From: Burkholderiales bacterium
GTDB lineage: Bacteria; Pseudomonadota; Gammaproteobacteria; Burkholderiales; Burkholderiaceae_D
Direction: 5' to 3'
DNA: 64,000 nt
Assembly (NCBI GenBank): GCA_016200895.1
Contig: JACQDX010000101.1
Span: forward strand, 98,797 to 162,796
A program made the translations under genes and the position numbers. A model generated the notes under the pieces. That model did not search any database. It worked only from the letters and a program-made list of their open reading frames with translations, and was not told where the DNA came from. Shown in pieces: positions 18,429-26,366 of the stretch (position 1 is its first letter; every line of letters starts with the position of its first letter).

Positions 18429-18640
18429 TTAGCCATTCATACGGGCACAGGCCAGCCGTCCGCCACGGTCTGTGTTCAGCAGCATCTTCGTTTCCCCCAA
18501 TTGCTCTACCAGCGCAGAGAAACTGATATCGCCGATCGCTGATTATTTATTGCAGGTTTTTTCTGGAGGATTGTAACTGAAGAACAGCAGGCCACGACCG
18601 CCAGCCGCGCAGAATGCACGGCTTTCTTGTGACCATGCAA
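18429..18640 (-). pseudogene. possible decayed gene fragment
   Basis: On the minus strand one frame reads as plausible protein (GFFAWSQESRAFCAAGG, then LLFFSYNPPEKTCNK), hits TAA near 18542, and continues in the same frame for about 36 residues (AIGDISFSALVEQLGETK, then NTDRGGRLACARMNG) to a second stop at 18429. No start or ribosome-binding site is seen. It may be the broken tail of a gene once downstream of the amtB pair. The parent family is unknown. Confidence 0.3.
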
Positions 18641-18646
18641 AAAAGC

Positions 18647-19072
18647 CTAGCGCAAACGGCCTATATAAGTCTGGTCAACCATGGCATTGTGGTCCAGCAC
18701 TGGTGCGGGCATCGTGGCTATATTAGCCATGGCTCCATCGTCCAGCCTGCTACCGACCAGCAAGCCCGTTTTACTGGCTTGCTTCCTCGCTACCAGCCGG
18801 TTGATCACAGGATCGGATGGTGGTGGCGTGACAAACAGACCATCTTCACCAAAATAGATCTCATCGAGCTTTTGGCAGATGTCATGCAAATCCTGATTCG
18901 GTAATTCCAGCGCCAGATCCAGTATTGCACGGCAATAGCCAGGATTGACGCGCATGTATTCTATGTCAGTGACGCGGCCATTTTGTCGCCGCAAAATCAC
19001 GTGCAGTCTTGCCATGAGGGAGAAGGCAAGATTATCCGACATGGCATTTTGTATCAGGCTGCTGGTACTCAT
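18647..19072 (-). CDS. hypothetical protein translationally coupled to amtB
   Basis: 141 residues. The ATG overlaps the amtB stop in an ATGA quartet (19069-19072), a classic coupling arrangement. The protein is soluble, with a helix-rich centre (FSLMARLHVILRR, CRAILDLALELP, LHDICQKLDEIYFGEDG) and a less ordered C-terminus. I do not recognise the family. Ammonium channels are usually paired with a GlnK/PII protein in this position. This protein is not PII: it lacks the PII T-loop tyrosine region and the ferredoxin-like pattern. A link to ammonium sensing is inference from the coupling only. Confidence 0.7.
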   Translation of the reverse strand: MSTSSLIQNAMSDNLAFSLMARLHVILRRQNGRVTDIEYMRVNPGYCRAILDLALELPNQDLHDICQKLDEIYFGEDGLFVTPPPSDPVINRLVARKQASKTGLLVGSRLDDGAMANIATMPAPVLDHNAMVDQTYIGRLR

Positions 19073-20472
19073 AAGATATGCTCCCCGTGAAGTTCAAGAT
19101 CAAGTCCTTCTCTTTCCTGCTCATTGGTGACGCGTAAGCCAACGGCCATTTTGACCAGCCATAAAATGGTTGCTGTCACAGCGCCCGAATAAATCACGGT
19201 GACGATGACGCCAAATGCCTGGGTCGCCAGGCTGCCATCGGCCCCGCCTATGCTCTTCAATGCGAAGACACCTGTCAGCAAGGCACCGACAATGCCACCA
19301 ATGGCATGCACGCCAAATACGTCGAGTGAATCATCATAGCCACCCATGGATTTGAGTGAAGTCGCTCCCCAGTAGCATGCCACGCCAGCTACTGCACCTA
19401 TTACCAACGCACCTGTCAGATCGACAAAGCCGGAGGCGGGCGTGATCGCCACCAGGCCAGCGACTGCGCCAGAAACTATGCCCAGCACCGAGGGTTTGCC
19501 ACGGCGCAGCCATTCCACGAACATCCAGGCCAGGGCAGACATCGCAGTTGCTACCTGTGTTACCAGCATGGCCAGCCCGGCGCGGCCATCTGCTGCACCG
19601 GCAGAACCGGCATTGAAACCAAACCAGCCGACCCACAGCAAAGATGCACCGATGGCAGTCAGCAATAAATTATGTGGCGGCATGGGTTCCTTGCCAAAAC
19701 CAAGGCGCGGTCCGACGATGAGTGCAGCCACCAGGCCAGATACCCCGGCATTGATGTGCACCACGGTACCACCGGCAAAATCCAGCACGCCACGCGCTGC
19801 CAGCCAACCAGCCGGTTCCCATACCCAGTGCGCGACTGGCACATATACCAGCAAGGACCACAGCGTGATGAACAGCAGCAGCGCAGAAAATTTCATGCGT
19901 TCAGCAAAGGCACCGGTGATCAGGGCAGGGGTGATGATGGCAAACGTCATCTGGAACATCAGGAACACGCTCTCTGGTATCGTCGGTGCCAGTTGATGCA
20001 CGCTGAGCTGTCCGGCTTCTTTCAAAAAACTCACACCGTGCAGCATGAACCTGTCCATGCTTCCCAGATAAGGCGAGCCTGCCGTGAATACCAGGCTGTA
20101 ACCCAGCACCACCCACAAGATGGTGACGATGCAAGTGGTCGCCAGGCTATGCGCCATCGTCCCCAGCGCATTTTTCTTGCGCACCATGCCGGTATAGAAC
20201 AGGGCCAGGCCGGGGATGGTCATCAGCAATACCAGTGCGGTCGATGTCAGCATCCAGGCAGTGTCGCCAGCGCTGATCTTGTCTGCGGCTATCATGCCGG
20301 GTTTGGTCATGGCGGGTGGGGCTGCCGCAGCAATTGCAGCGGCTACGGGCGCTGTTGCTGCGCTTGCTGAAGCTCCAGCTGGGGACTCAGCCTGCGCATT
20401 GCAAGTACCGCTGCACAGCAAGAGACTGAAAGAGAGGGGGAGCAAGAAGCTGGAGAGCACGCGTATTTTCAT
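19069..20472 (-). CDS. amtB: ammonium transporter
   Basis: 467 residues from ATG 20472 (MKIRVLSSFLLPLSFSLLLC, a signal peptide). The frame is open further upstream to 20529, and an alternative ATG lies at 20493. After cleavage there is an Ala/Pro-rich stretch of about 40 residues before the first channel helix. Eleven transmembrane segments follow. The twin pore histidines are in VVHINAGVSG and FGVHAIGGIVG, and the family signature is LLWVGWFGFNAGSAGAADGRAG. It conducts NH3/NH4+ across the inner membrane. The next gene overlaps its stop codon. I found no convincing sigma-54 promoter upstream. Confidence 0.93.
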   Translation of the reverse strand: MKIRVLSSFLLPLSFSLLLCSGTCNAQAESPAGASASAATAPVAAAIAAAAPPAMTKPGMIAADKISAGDTAWMLTSTALVLLMTIPGLALFYTGMVRKKNALGTMAHSLATTCIVTILWVVLGYSLVFTAGSPYLGSMDRFMLHGVSFLKEAGQLSVHQLAPTIPESVFLMFQMTFAIITPALITGAFAERMKFSALLLFITLWSLLVYVPVAHWVWEPAGWLAARGVLDFAGGTVVHINAGVSGLVAALIVGPRLGFGKEPMPPHNLLLTAIGASLLWVGWFGFNAGSAGAADGRAGLAMLVTQVATAMSALAWMFVEWLRRGKPSVLGIVSGAVAGLVAITPASGFVDLTGALVIGAVAGVACYWGATSLKSMGGYDDSLDVFGVHAIGGIVGALLTGVFALKSIGGADGSLATQAFGVIVTVIYSGAVTATILWLVKMAVGLRVTNEQEREGLDLELHGEHIL

Positions 20473-20839
20473 CAAGCTAGCCTTTTTTAAAAACATCGTC
20501 AATGACACCAAGCATGTGCATTGCAGCATTTTTCATGCCAAGACTGACATCAGTGGATTTGATGCGGCCGATGGCTTTTAAAGGGAAATATATTGCTTGT
20601 GATACCAGTGAGTGCATATGCGTGCACCAAAATGTAAGTAAATATTACCGTGCGGCATGAGTATGCACGGACTGGGTGCCTGGCTTGTTTTAAGTTCTGG
20701 TTATTCCAATTACTGGAATAATGAATTCAATATCCTGACTATTCTACTTATGGATGAACTGAATTACAGTGCCTGTCATTCGCTGTGCAAGGGCAAAGCG
20801 AAATCCAAATCCGGTATAAACAACTTAAAGGGGCACCAT
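20473..20839. other. divergent control region between amtB and the YHS gene
   Basis: 367 bp without a gene. It holds two dyads: GTGCA-TATGCG-TGCAC at 20612-20627 and the perfect TTATTCCA-ATTAC-TGGAATAA at 20701-20721. The second is 119 bp before the YHS start codon and is a good operator candidate. A frame runs in from 20657 to the YHS start but has no supporting ribosome-binding site. Confidence 0.5.
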
Positions 20840-21328
20840 ATGACACGTACATCCAGTAGCTTAGTTAGTAAATTCAAATTCTTCCTGTTGTCGGCTGTGG
20901 CCGCTATATCCATGGTTGCTGTACCAGGCATCAGCGCGGCTGATACAGTTGCCAATAGCGTCATAGGTGCGCGGGGCTACGATCTCACGACTTTCTTTAC
21001 CAGCGAAAAACCAGCTCATGGTACTGGACATCATGTCGCAACTATTGATGGAGTAGATTACCTGTTCGCCAGCGAAGAAAACAAAAAGACTTTCCTGGCG
21101 AACCCTGAAAAATACCTGCCAGCCTTTGGTGGCTACTGCGCTTACGGTGCATCCATAGGCAAGAAATTTGTTGCTGATCCTGATGTTTATGACATCGTCG
21201 ATAATAAACTCTATTTCAATCTTGATACCAAGATACGTGCGATCTGGGCCAAGGATATTCCTGGCAATATCAATATCGCAAAAACCAACTGGAAAATCAT
21301 CGCTAGCAAGAAGCCATCTGAACTCTGA
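20840..21328 (+). CDS. exported YHS-domain protein
   Basis: 162 residues from ATG 20840, which follows AAAGGGG. A signal peptide is clear (FFLLSAVAAISMVAVPGISA, cleavage near ISA-AD). The mature part is one YHS domain: GYDLTTFFTSEKPAHGTGHH, DGVDYLFASEENKKTFLANPEKYLPAFGGYCAYG. These small periplasmic domains are thought to bind metal, but the role is unknown. It carries the typical single Cys in GGYCAYG. A hairpin follows at 21344-21378. Confidence 0.88.
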   Translation: MTRTSSSLVSKFKFFLLSAVAAISMVAVPGISAADTVANSVIGARGYDLTTFFTSEKPAHGTGHHVATIDGVDYLFASEENKKTFLANPEKYLPAFGGYCAYGASIGKKFVADPDVYDIVDNKLYFNLDTKIRAIWAKDIPGNINIAKTNWKIIASKKPSEL

Positions 21329-21343
21329 TTTCTTACGACCATG

Positions 21344-21378
21344 AAAAACGCCGCTTTGCGCAAAGGCTAAAGCGGCGT
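21344..21378 (-). terminator. hairpin terminator, strongest on the minus strand
   Basis: ACGCCGCTTT (21348-21357) pairs with AAAGCGGCGT (21369-21378), a 10-bp stem. On the minus strand it is followed by five T's, ending the nitronate monooxygenase-like gene. It also lies just after the YHS stop codon. Confidence 0.8.
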
Positions 21379-21398
21379 CTTGTATTCAGACCAGTGAT

Positions 21399-22643
21399 TT
21401 AAACCGGCAAGGCAATCTGGTGATCTACACTGAATTGATAATCGCGGAACACATGTTCGGCACTCAGCAATTCATAAGTGCCATCCGGCAGTTTGCGGGT
21501 CGTGTCTTTCAGACGGTACGTCATTTGCCCACAAGTCCAGCAATTGAAGTTACGCATGTGGGTGCACAGGCAAGTCTTGTCCATGACTGAGACTTTCTTG
21601 GCATCAGGGTGCGCTGCTACTTCACGGTTATAGGACGTGATGTAGGCACAGTTGCCATTGCCATCCAGCAGATAACCATAGGATTCACAACCAGGGCGTA
21701 TGCCATCGCCTATCGCTGGCGTATTCTTCAGCATGCGCATAGGGTAGCCGGTAGGCGAGATATTATTGACTTCGATATCGCCTTCACTGGCCTTGAAATA
21801 TTCCTGCTTCACATTGGCAGGCAAGCCGCATTCATTGGTGACGGTAAAGCGGGTGGCTACCTGCACACCGGCAGCACCGTTCTCCATGAAAGACACGGCA
21901 TCGCTGCCTGTAAAAATACCACCAGCAGCAATCAAAGGGATGTCGAGGTTTTCTGTCTTCAGGTACTGGACGATCTCGGTAATGATGGTTTGCAGGTCAT
22001 ATTCAGCCCAGTCCATGCCAAAACCGAGATGACCACCAGCCAGCGGGCCTTCGACAATCACATAGTCCGGCAAGCGGTTCAGGCGGGAATTCTTGCGCAG
22101 GAATAATTGCAGCGCACGTACCGAAGAAACGATGATGCCCAGCTTGGCATCGCGAAAACGCGGGTGATCGGCGATCATTCCAAATGAGCCAAGATGCAGG
22201 CCGGCGCTCATGGTGATGCCGTCAATACCGGCATCAAGTGAAGACTCCAGGCGCACCTTCAGGGTTTCGCGTGGGCCATTCATGGTCAGTTTTTCCATGC
22301 AATTGACAAAGATCATGCCCGTGCCCTGCTTGGCTTCCATGGTCTTGCCCACGTGCATACGGGTAGCTTCGGCCAGTTGCTCGAGGTTGAACTTGATGTC
22401 AGTCTTGTCGGAGTTGTTAATATTGTATTTGTAGAATTTAGTCTTCTCTTTGACAAAGCTGGTGTCAAAACGACGATCAGAGACATCTTGCACCATGGCA
22501 TCAGAAATATGGCCAACCCCACCCAGACGTGCAGCAACCAGTGCCAGTTCAGCAGTGGAGATATCAACACCCATACCGCCGATCATGATAGGAACCAGCT
22601 CATCTTTGCCCAGCTTCAGGCGGAAATCATCTACACGTTTCAT
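21399..22643 (-). CDS. nitronate monooxygenase-like flavoprotein with Cys-rich tail
   Basis: 414 residues from ATG 22643 (MKRVDDF), chosen because AAGGA lies just before it; the frame is open for five more codons upstream. It is a TIM-barrel of the NMO/2-nitropropane dioxygenase group: MIGGMGVDISTAELALVAARLGGVGHIS at the start, VEGPLAGGHLGFG (active-site His region) and IPLIAAGGIFTGSDAVSFMENGAAGVQVATRF (FMN phosphate site). The last ~70 residues are unusual, with CLCTHMRNFNCWTCGQ, four cysteines that could bind metal. The native substrate is unknown; alkyl nitronates and acyl-ACP are known for relatives. Confidence 0.8.
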   Translation of the reverse strand: MKRVDDFRLKLGKDELVPIMIGGMGVDISTAELALVAARLGGVGHISDAMVQDVSDRRFDTSFVKEKTKFYKYNINNSDKTDIKFNLEQLAEATRMHVGKTMEAKQGTGMIFVNCMEKLTMNGPRETLKVRLESSLDAGIDGITMSAGLHLGSFGMIADHPRFRDAKLGIIVSSVRALQLFLRKNSRLNRLPDYVIVEGPLAGGHLGFGMDWAEYDLQTIITEIVQYLKTENLDIPLIAAGGIFTGSDAVSFMENGAAGVQVATRFTVTNECGLPANVKQEYFKASEGDIEVNNISPTGYPMRMLKNTPAIGDGIRPGCESYGYLLDGNGNCAYITSYNREVAAHPDAKKVSVMDKTCLCTHMRNFNCWTCGQMTYRLKDTTRKLPDGTYELLSAEHVFRDYQFSVDHQIALPV

Positions 22644-22845
22644 TGTTATCCTTGACACATTTGCTCAAAAGTAAATCACGCGACGCACTTACTACAGATA
22701 TTTATTGCTTGGATGTTGCTCGATATTGCTTATTCATTGCTTGTTCTGGGCTGCAAACCAGAAGACGAACGAGATTGTAAGCCAGGGGCAAGCGCTATAG
22801 TTAAGATTATATTCTGTACGGAAGGCAAATACTCAGTTGCTGGCA

Positions 22846-23841
22846 CTATCTCTTGCTATTTGACCAACGTAATTTAGCCCAGGCAGCTTGTTGGCTTGCA
22901 TTCAAGAAAGTCCAGGCGACCAGACGACTCTCTTTATTACCCTGGCTCATAATAATGGTTTTCTCATCACAGGCTTTGACCTGCTTCAATGCCGCATGGA
23001 TTGCAGGCAAATTGGCTGACTTTGACACCAGGGTAGAAAACCATAAGATTTTTGTGGGCATAGCCGCGCTTTCCCTGATCATTTTCTCGATAAAAGCCAG
23101 CTCCCCACCTTCACACCATAGCTCTGCCGCCTGGCCACTGAAGTTCAGCACTGGCTCAGCTTGCTCTCCTTTGCCAGTTTTGTTCAAGTTTTCCCACTTG
23201 CGCGTACTGCTCGCCCGCGCTTCTTCAGCCGAAGCATGAAATGGCGGGTTGCACAGGCTGACATCAAACCATTCGTCGTCAGCGACTATGCCTTTGAACA
23301 GGGATAGTTCATTGGCCTGATGACGCAGTTGTATCTGCTTGCCCAAGTTCGGGTTGTGTTCAAGTATGGCCTGCGCATTTGCCAGCGAAGCCTCGTTGAT
23401 GTCGCTGGCGCAAAACGACCAATCATATTCACTGGCACCGATTAAGGGATAGATGCAACTGGCACCCGTACCAATATCCAAAGCCGTGATCTGTTTGCCT
23501 TTGGGCACACGCCCCTGATTGGAGCCAGCCAGCAAATCAGCCAGATAATGCAGATAGTCAGCTCTGCCAGGCACGGGCGGACAGAGATTTTCTGGAGGGA
23601 TATCCCAGCCGCGCACGCCGTAGCTGCTTTGCAGCAAAGCCTTGTTGAGCAGCCTGACTGCTTGAGGGTCGGCAAAATTGATGCTTGTCTCACCAACAAG
23701 GTTGCTGATGAGCATTTGCTCCAGCGCAGGCTCTGCCTTGATCAGCGCAGTGAAATCATAGCGACCCTGATGGCGGTTGCGCGCATGCAGCAATGGCTTG
23801 CCACCTTGATTTCTTGTTTCCTTCTTGTTCCTGTTGCTCAT
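22846..23841 (-). CDS. rlmF: 23S rRNA (adenine(1618)-N6)-methyltransferase
   Basis: 331 residues. It follows the RlmF pattern: LHARNRHQGRYDF near the start, the SAM-binding LDIGTGASCIYPLIGA near residue 120 and the N6-adenine methyltransferase motif NPPFHAS near 205. It methylates A1618 of 23S rRNA. It is a single gene with its own promoter region. No partner genes are needed. Confidence 0.93.
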   Translation of the reverse strand: MSNRNKKETRNQGGKPLLHARNRHQGRYDFTALIKAEPALEQMLISNLVGETSINFADPQAVRLLNKALLQSSYGVRGWDIPPENLCPPVPGRADYLHYLADLLAGSNQGRVPKGKQITALDIGTGASCIYPLIGASEYDWSFCASDINEASLANAQAILEHNPNLGKQIQLRHQANELSLFKGIVADDEWFDVSLCNPPFHASAEEARASSTRKWENLNKTGKGEQAEPVLNFSGQAAELWCEGGELAFIEKMIRESAAMPTKILWFSTLVSKSANLPAIHAALKQVKACDEKTIIMSQGNKESRLVAWTFLNASQQAAWAKLRWSNSKR

Positions 23842-24214
23842 GAAGCCTGATCCACTAGTTTGTTATGCATAATCATATTCAGGCAGAATGCCGGGACCCT
23901 ATTGTCCCATGAAGGGGCGCGAGCGGTTGACTGAAAAAATGCAGATTATTGGCTATCGGCGCAATTGCTGGTCATACTTAAGTAGGGGCTTAATACAAGG
24001 GGAAAGGATGTAAAATTCAGTAAGTGTTTCATTTAATTTGAAACTCAGTTGCTAAAATCTGACGGCTCAAATTTTGACCCGCTTAGCAGTTTATTGAATG
24101 GCAAATGTTGCTCATGCCTGCCGCATTTCCTCTGTCCGTACTCTCAAGGACGAGCACCCAGACCATTGCTGCAGCGCCCGTACGCCTTGAACATTTTATT
24201 GAAAGGTATAAGAA
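23842..24214. other. intergenic region, divergent promoters expected
   Basis: 373 bp between rlmF and the DUF3455 gene, which point away from each other. It contains a small hairpin, GGGAC-CCTATT-GTCCC, near 23892-23907. I saw no gene, repeat or clear promoter. Confidence 0.5.
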
Positions 24215-24790
24215 ATGAAGAAAATCGCTATCGTTGGCAGTATCGCTACTGTCGCTATCCTGTCGGCCTGCTCTACCGCGCCTGTTAAACATACAGCTGG
24301 CCCAGTGGTGCCTGCTGCGCAGGTCGTTAGCGTACCAGTCAGTCTGAAAGCGCCTGCTGGTGAAGTACTGGCCTTTCAAATGGCGGCAACCGGCGTGCAG
24401 ATCTATGACTGCAGAGCCAATAAAGGCGGCCCTAAAAAGTTTGAATGGGTATTCCGCTCGCCAGAAGCCGAGCTATACGCCAGCCATGACCCTACCAGCC
24501 CTAAACTGGGCAAGCACTATGAAGGCCCAACCTGGGAAGCCGCTGATGGCAGCAAAGTAGTCGGCGAAGTAGTTGCCAAGAGCGATAGCGTCGATACCAA
24601 TGCCATCCCCTGGTTATTGCTGAAAGCTAAATCAAGCTCAGCGACTGGCACGTTCTCCAAGGTGACCAGCATACAGCGCGTAGTCACGGTCGGCGGCAAA
24701 GCCCCACTGACGGGATGCTCCGATTTTCAGATTGGTGCAGAAACACGTACGCCTTATAAAGCCACATATTATTTCTTTAAAGCAAATTAA
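24215..24790 (+). CDS. DUF3455-family lipoprotein
   Basis: 191 residues with a lipobox signal (AILSACST, Cys near residue 19). The mature sequence has the DUF3455 features: VSLKAPAGEVLAFQMAATGVQIYDCRA near the start, FEWVFRSPEAELY, GKHYEGPTWEAADGSKVVGEV and, near the end, GCSDFQIGAETRTPYKATYYFF. Function is unknown to me; it should sit on the periplasmic face of a membrane. AAAGG precedes the ATG. The gene stands alone before an Lrp-type regulator. Confidence 0.85.
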   Translation: MKKIAIVGSIATVAILSACSTAPVKHTAGPVVPAAQVVSVPVSLKAPAGEVLAFQMAATGVQIYDCRANKGGPKKFEWVFRSPEAELYASHDPTSPKLGKHYEGPTWEAADGSKVVGEVVAKSDSVDTNAIPWLLLKAKSSSATGTFSKVTSIQRVVTVGGKAPLTGCSDFQIGAETRTPYKATYYFFKAN

Positions 24791-24877
24791 TTGCCGCTTT
24801 ATTGCTTTCAGTTAAGGATTTGACTGTCATATGAGTTCATAATAGGTTTCCCTCTATGAACTTGTTATCCGTAAGCA

Positions 24878-25336
24878 ATGATACTGGACGGTTTTGATCT
24901 CGCCATTTTGCGTTACCTGCAAAAGAATAGCCGCCATTCAGCCGAACTGATAGGGGCGGACATAGGCTTATCCGCCACTGCCGTGCAGCGACGGATACGT
25001 AAATTGCGGGATGAAGGCGTGATCAGGGCTGAGGTAACGATAGTCAGCCCCCAGGCGGTTGGTTATCCCCTGACCGTCATGGTTGAGGTAGCTTTCAAAA
25101 AAGGCCTGGGCGATGTCATCGACAGCTTCAAGCAAGACATGCAAGCGCTGATAGAGGTGCAGCAATGCTTTTATCTGGCGGGTGAATTTGACTTCATGCT
25201 CATTGTGCAAACCACTGACATGGCTGCCTATGAGCGTTTCACCCGTGCTGTACTCTTCGTGAATGACAATATCCTCAAGTTCCGCACCACGGTCGTCATG
25301 GATACCGTCAAGCAGAGTTATTGCCTGCCAATCTAA
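24878..25336 (+). CDS. Lrp/AsnC-family transcriptional regulator
   Basis: 152 residues. An N-terminal helix-turn-helix (DGFDLAILRYLQKNSRHSAELIGADIGLSATAVQRRIRKLRDEGVI) is followed by a RAM effector domain (LTVMVEVAFKKG, then VQQCFYLAGEFDFMLIVQTTDMAAYERF). Such proteins respond to amino acids. The target is not evident: the flanking genes are a DUF3455 lipoprotein and a repeat element followed by a convergent CMD gene. Confidence 0.88.
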   Translation: MILDGFDLAILRYLQKNSRHSAELIGADIGLSATAVQRRIRKLRDEGVIRAEVTIVSPQAVGYPLTVMVEVAFKKGLGDVIDSFKQDMQALIEVQQCFYLAGEFDFMLIVQTTDMAAYERFTRAVLFVNDNILKFRTTVVMDTVKQSYCLPI

Positions 25337-25346
25337 GCTCTAGTGG

Positions 25347-25497
25347 ACTGTAACAGTGAAATCGAGAGTGAAGGACATGTGCTCGACGAATCAGGGCAAG
25401 GCGCAAAGCACAGCGATAGCGGGGCTATCGCGAGCATTTGTAACGCAGCCATGATCGTCGCGCGCATGGCAGGCACTCCGATGTTCACTGTTACAGT
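25347..25497. repeat. element C, 151 bp, perfect 14-bp terminal inverted repeats
   Basis: Bounded by ACTGTAACAGTGAA (25347-25360) and TTCACTGTTACAGT (25484-25497). Inner dyads include GATAGC-GGG-GCTATC. It begins 11 bp after the Lrp stop codon and its right end supplies the last codons and stop of the convergent CMD gene. No other copy was seen in the window. It is most likely a non-coding mobile element. Confidence 0.75.
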
Positions 25498-25898
25498 TCG
25501 CTATTATCCAGCGCAGCAAATACTTCTTTCGCAGCAAACAAGCCATTCAAGGCGGCTGGAAAGCCAGCATACACCGCCATCTGCATGATGACTTCGGTCA
25601 CTTCTTCCCGCGTACATCCTACATTCAAGGCCGCCTGTATATGTACCTTGAGCTGCGGCGTGGCATTTCCCAGTGCTGTCAGTGCTGCGACCACAGCGAT
25701 TTCGCGTGACTTCAAATCCAGTTGCGGGCGCGAGTAAATATCCCCGAACGGAAATTCAATCACGTAACGGGCAAAGTCGGGGGCGATATCGGCCAGCGAT
25801 GCAATGACTTTTTCACCAGCTTCGCCATCAATTTCTTTCAGCTTTTGCCAGCCGCGTTGAAAACGTTCATTCGTTGATACATTGCTGTTTTGATCCAT
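25491..25898 (-). CDS. carboxymuconolactone decarboxylase/AhpD-family protein
   Basis: 135 residues, an all-helical CMD domain: FGDIYSRPQLDLKSREIAVVAALTALGNATPQLKVHIQAALNVGCTREEVTEVIMQMAVYAGFPAALNGL. Only one Cys is present in the usual redox region (GCTREE), so the Cys-x-x-Cys of AhpD is missing and a lactone decarboxylase-like or unknown role is more likely. The gene follows the MerR gene with a 2-bp gap and should be its target. The last two codons and the stop lie inside repeat C, so the C-terminus may have been altered by insertion. Confidence 0.85.
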   Translation of the reverse strand: MDQNSNVSTNERFQRGWQKLKEIDGEAGEKVIASLADIAPDFARYVIEFPFGDIYSRPQLDLKSREIAVVAALTALGNATPQLKVHIQAALNVGCTREEVTEVIMQMAVYAGFPAALNGLFAAKEVFAALDNSEL

Positions 25899-25900
25899 GA

Positions 25901-26293
25901 TCAGACTTTCTTTTTCTTGCCAGACTTGCGTATCATTTCCTGATAAACCTGAATTTTTTTATCCAGGGCACTGGCATTTGCTGCAAGCTCAGACATGGTG
26001 GTGGCCAGGCGCTGACGATGGAGCTCCAGCATTGTCAGCCGCTGTTGCAAACTCATTTCCCCATCTGCTCTGAGCTGCGCATACTCACGTATGTCAGCCA
26101 GCGGCATGCCGGTTTGCTTCAGACGTAGCACGAACTCCAGCCACAAGACATCCTGACTGTCGTAACGCCGGTGGCCGTTATCTGCCCTTTTTGCCGCCTG
26201 CAATACCCCGGCTTTCTCATAGAAACGCAAGGTATATGCAGACAAACCTGTCAGAACAGCCAGCTCGCCTATGGAAATAAATTGTTTGGTCAC
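25901..26293 (-). CDS. MerR-family transcriptional regulator
   Basis: 130 residues from GTG 26293 (TKQFISIGELAVLTG), which puts the winged helix at the usual distance from the N-terminus. Another GTG at 26320 lies inside the operator palindrome and is less likely. The DNA-binding part (IGELAVLTGLSAYTLRFYEKAGVLQAAKRADNGHRRYDSQDVLWL) is followed by a coiled dimerisation helix (LQQRLTMLELHRQRLATTMSELAANASALDKKIQVYQEMI) and a Lys-rich tail. No Cys metal ligands are present, so it is probably a non-metal sensor of the AdhR/YyaN type. It forms an operon with the CMD gene and is likely to activate its own promoter. Confidence 0.88.
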   Translation of the reverse strand: MTKQFISIGELAVLTGLSAYTLRFYEKAGVLQAAKRADNGHRRYDSQDVLWLEFVLRLKQTGMPLADIREYAQLRADGEMSLQQRLTMLELHRQRLATTMSELAANASALDKKIQVYQEMIRKSGKKKKV

Positions 26294-26299
26294 GGTTTG

Positions 26300-26330
26300 A
26301 TCATAGAACTTAGAGTGCACTCTAAGTCAA
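26300..26330 (-). promoter_or_regulatory. MerR-type promoter with 19-bp spacer and 18-bp operator
   Basis: On the minus strand TTGACT (26330-26325) and TATGAT (26305-26300) are separated by 19 bp, the over-long spacing typical of MerR-controlled promoters. The spacer holds most of the perfect palindrome CTTAGAGTGCACTCTAAG (26309-26326). It should drive the merR-CMD operon. Confidence 0.85.
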
Positions 26331-26366
26331 GCATACAGGACATCTTTTTTCCTGCAACTTTTAAAT

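Noticed and set aside
20581..20660. sigma-54/NtrC promoter upstream of amtB
   Set aside because: GG and GC pairs occur, but none with the required 10-bp gap, and only a half NtrC-like site is seen.
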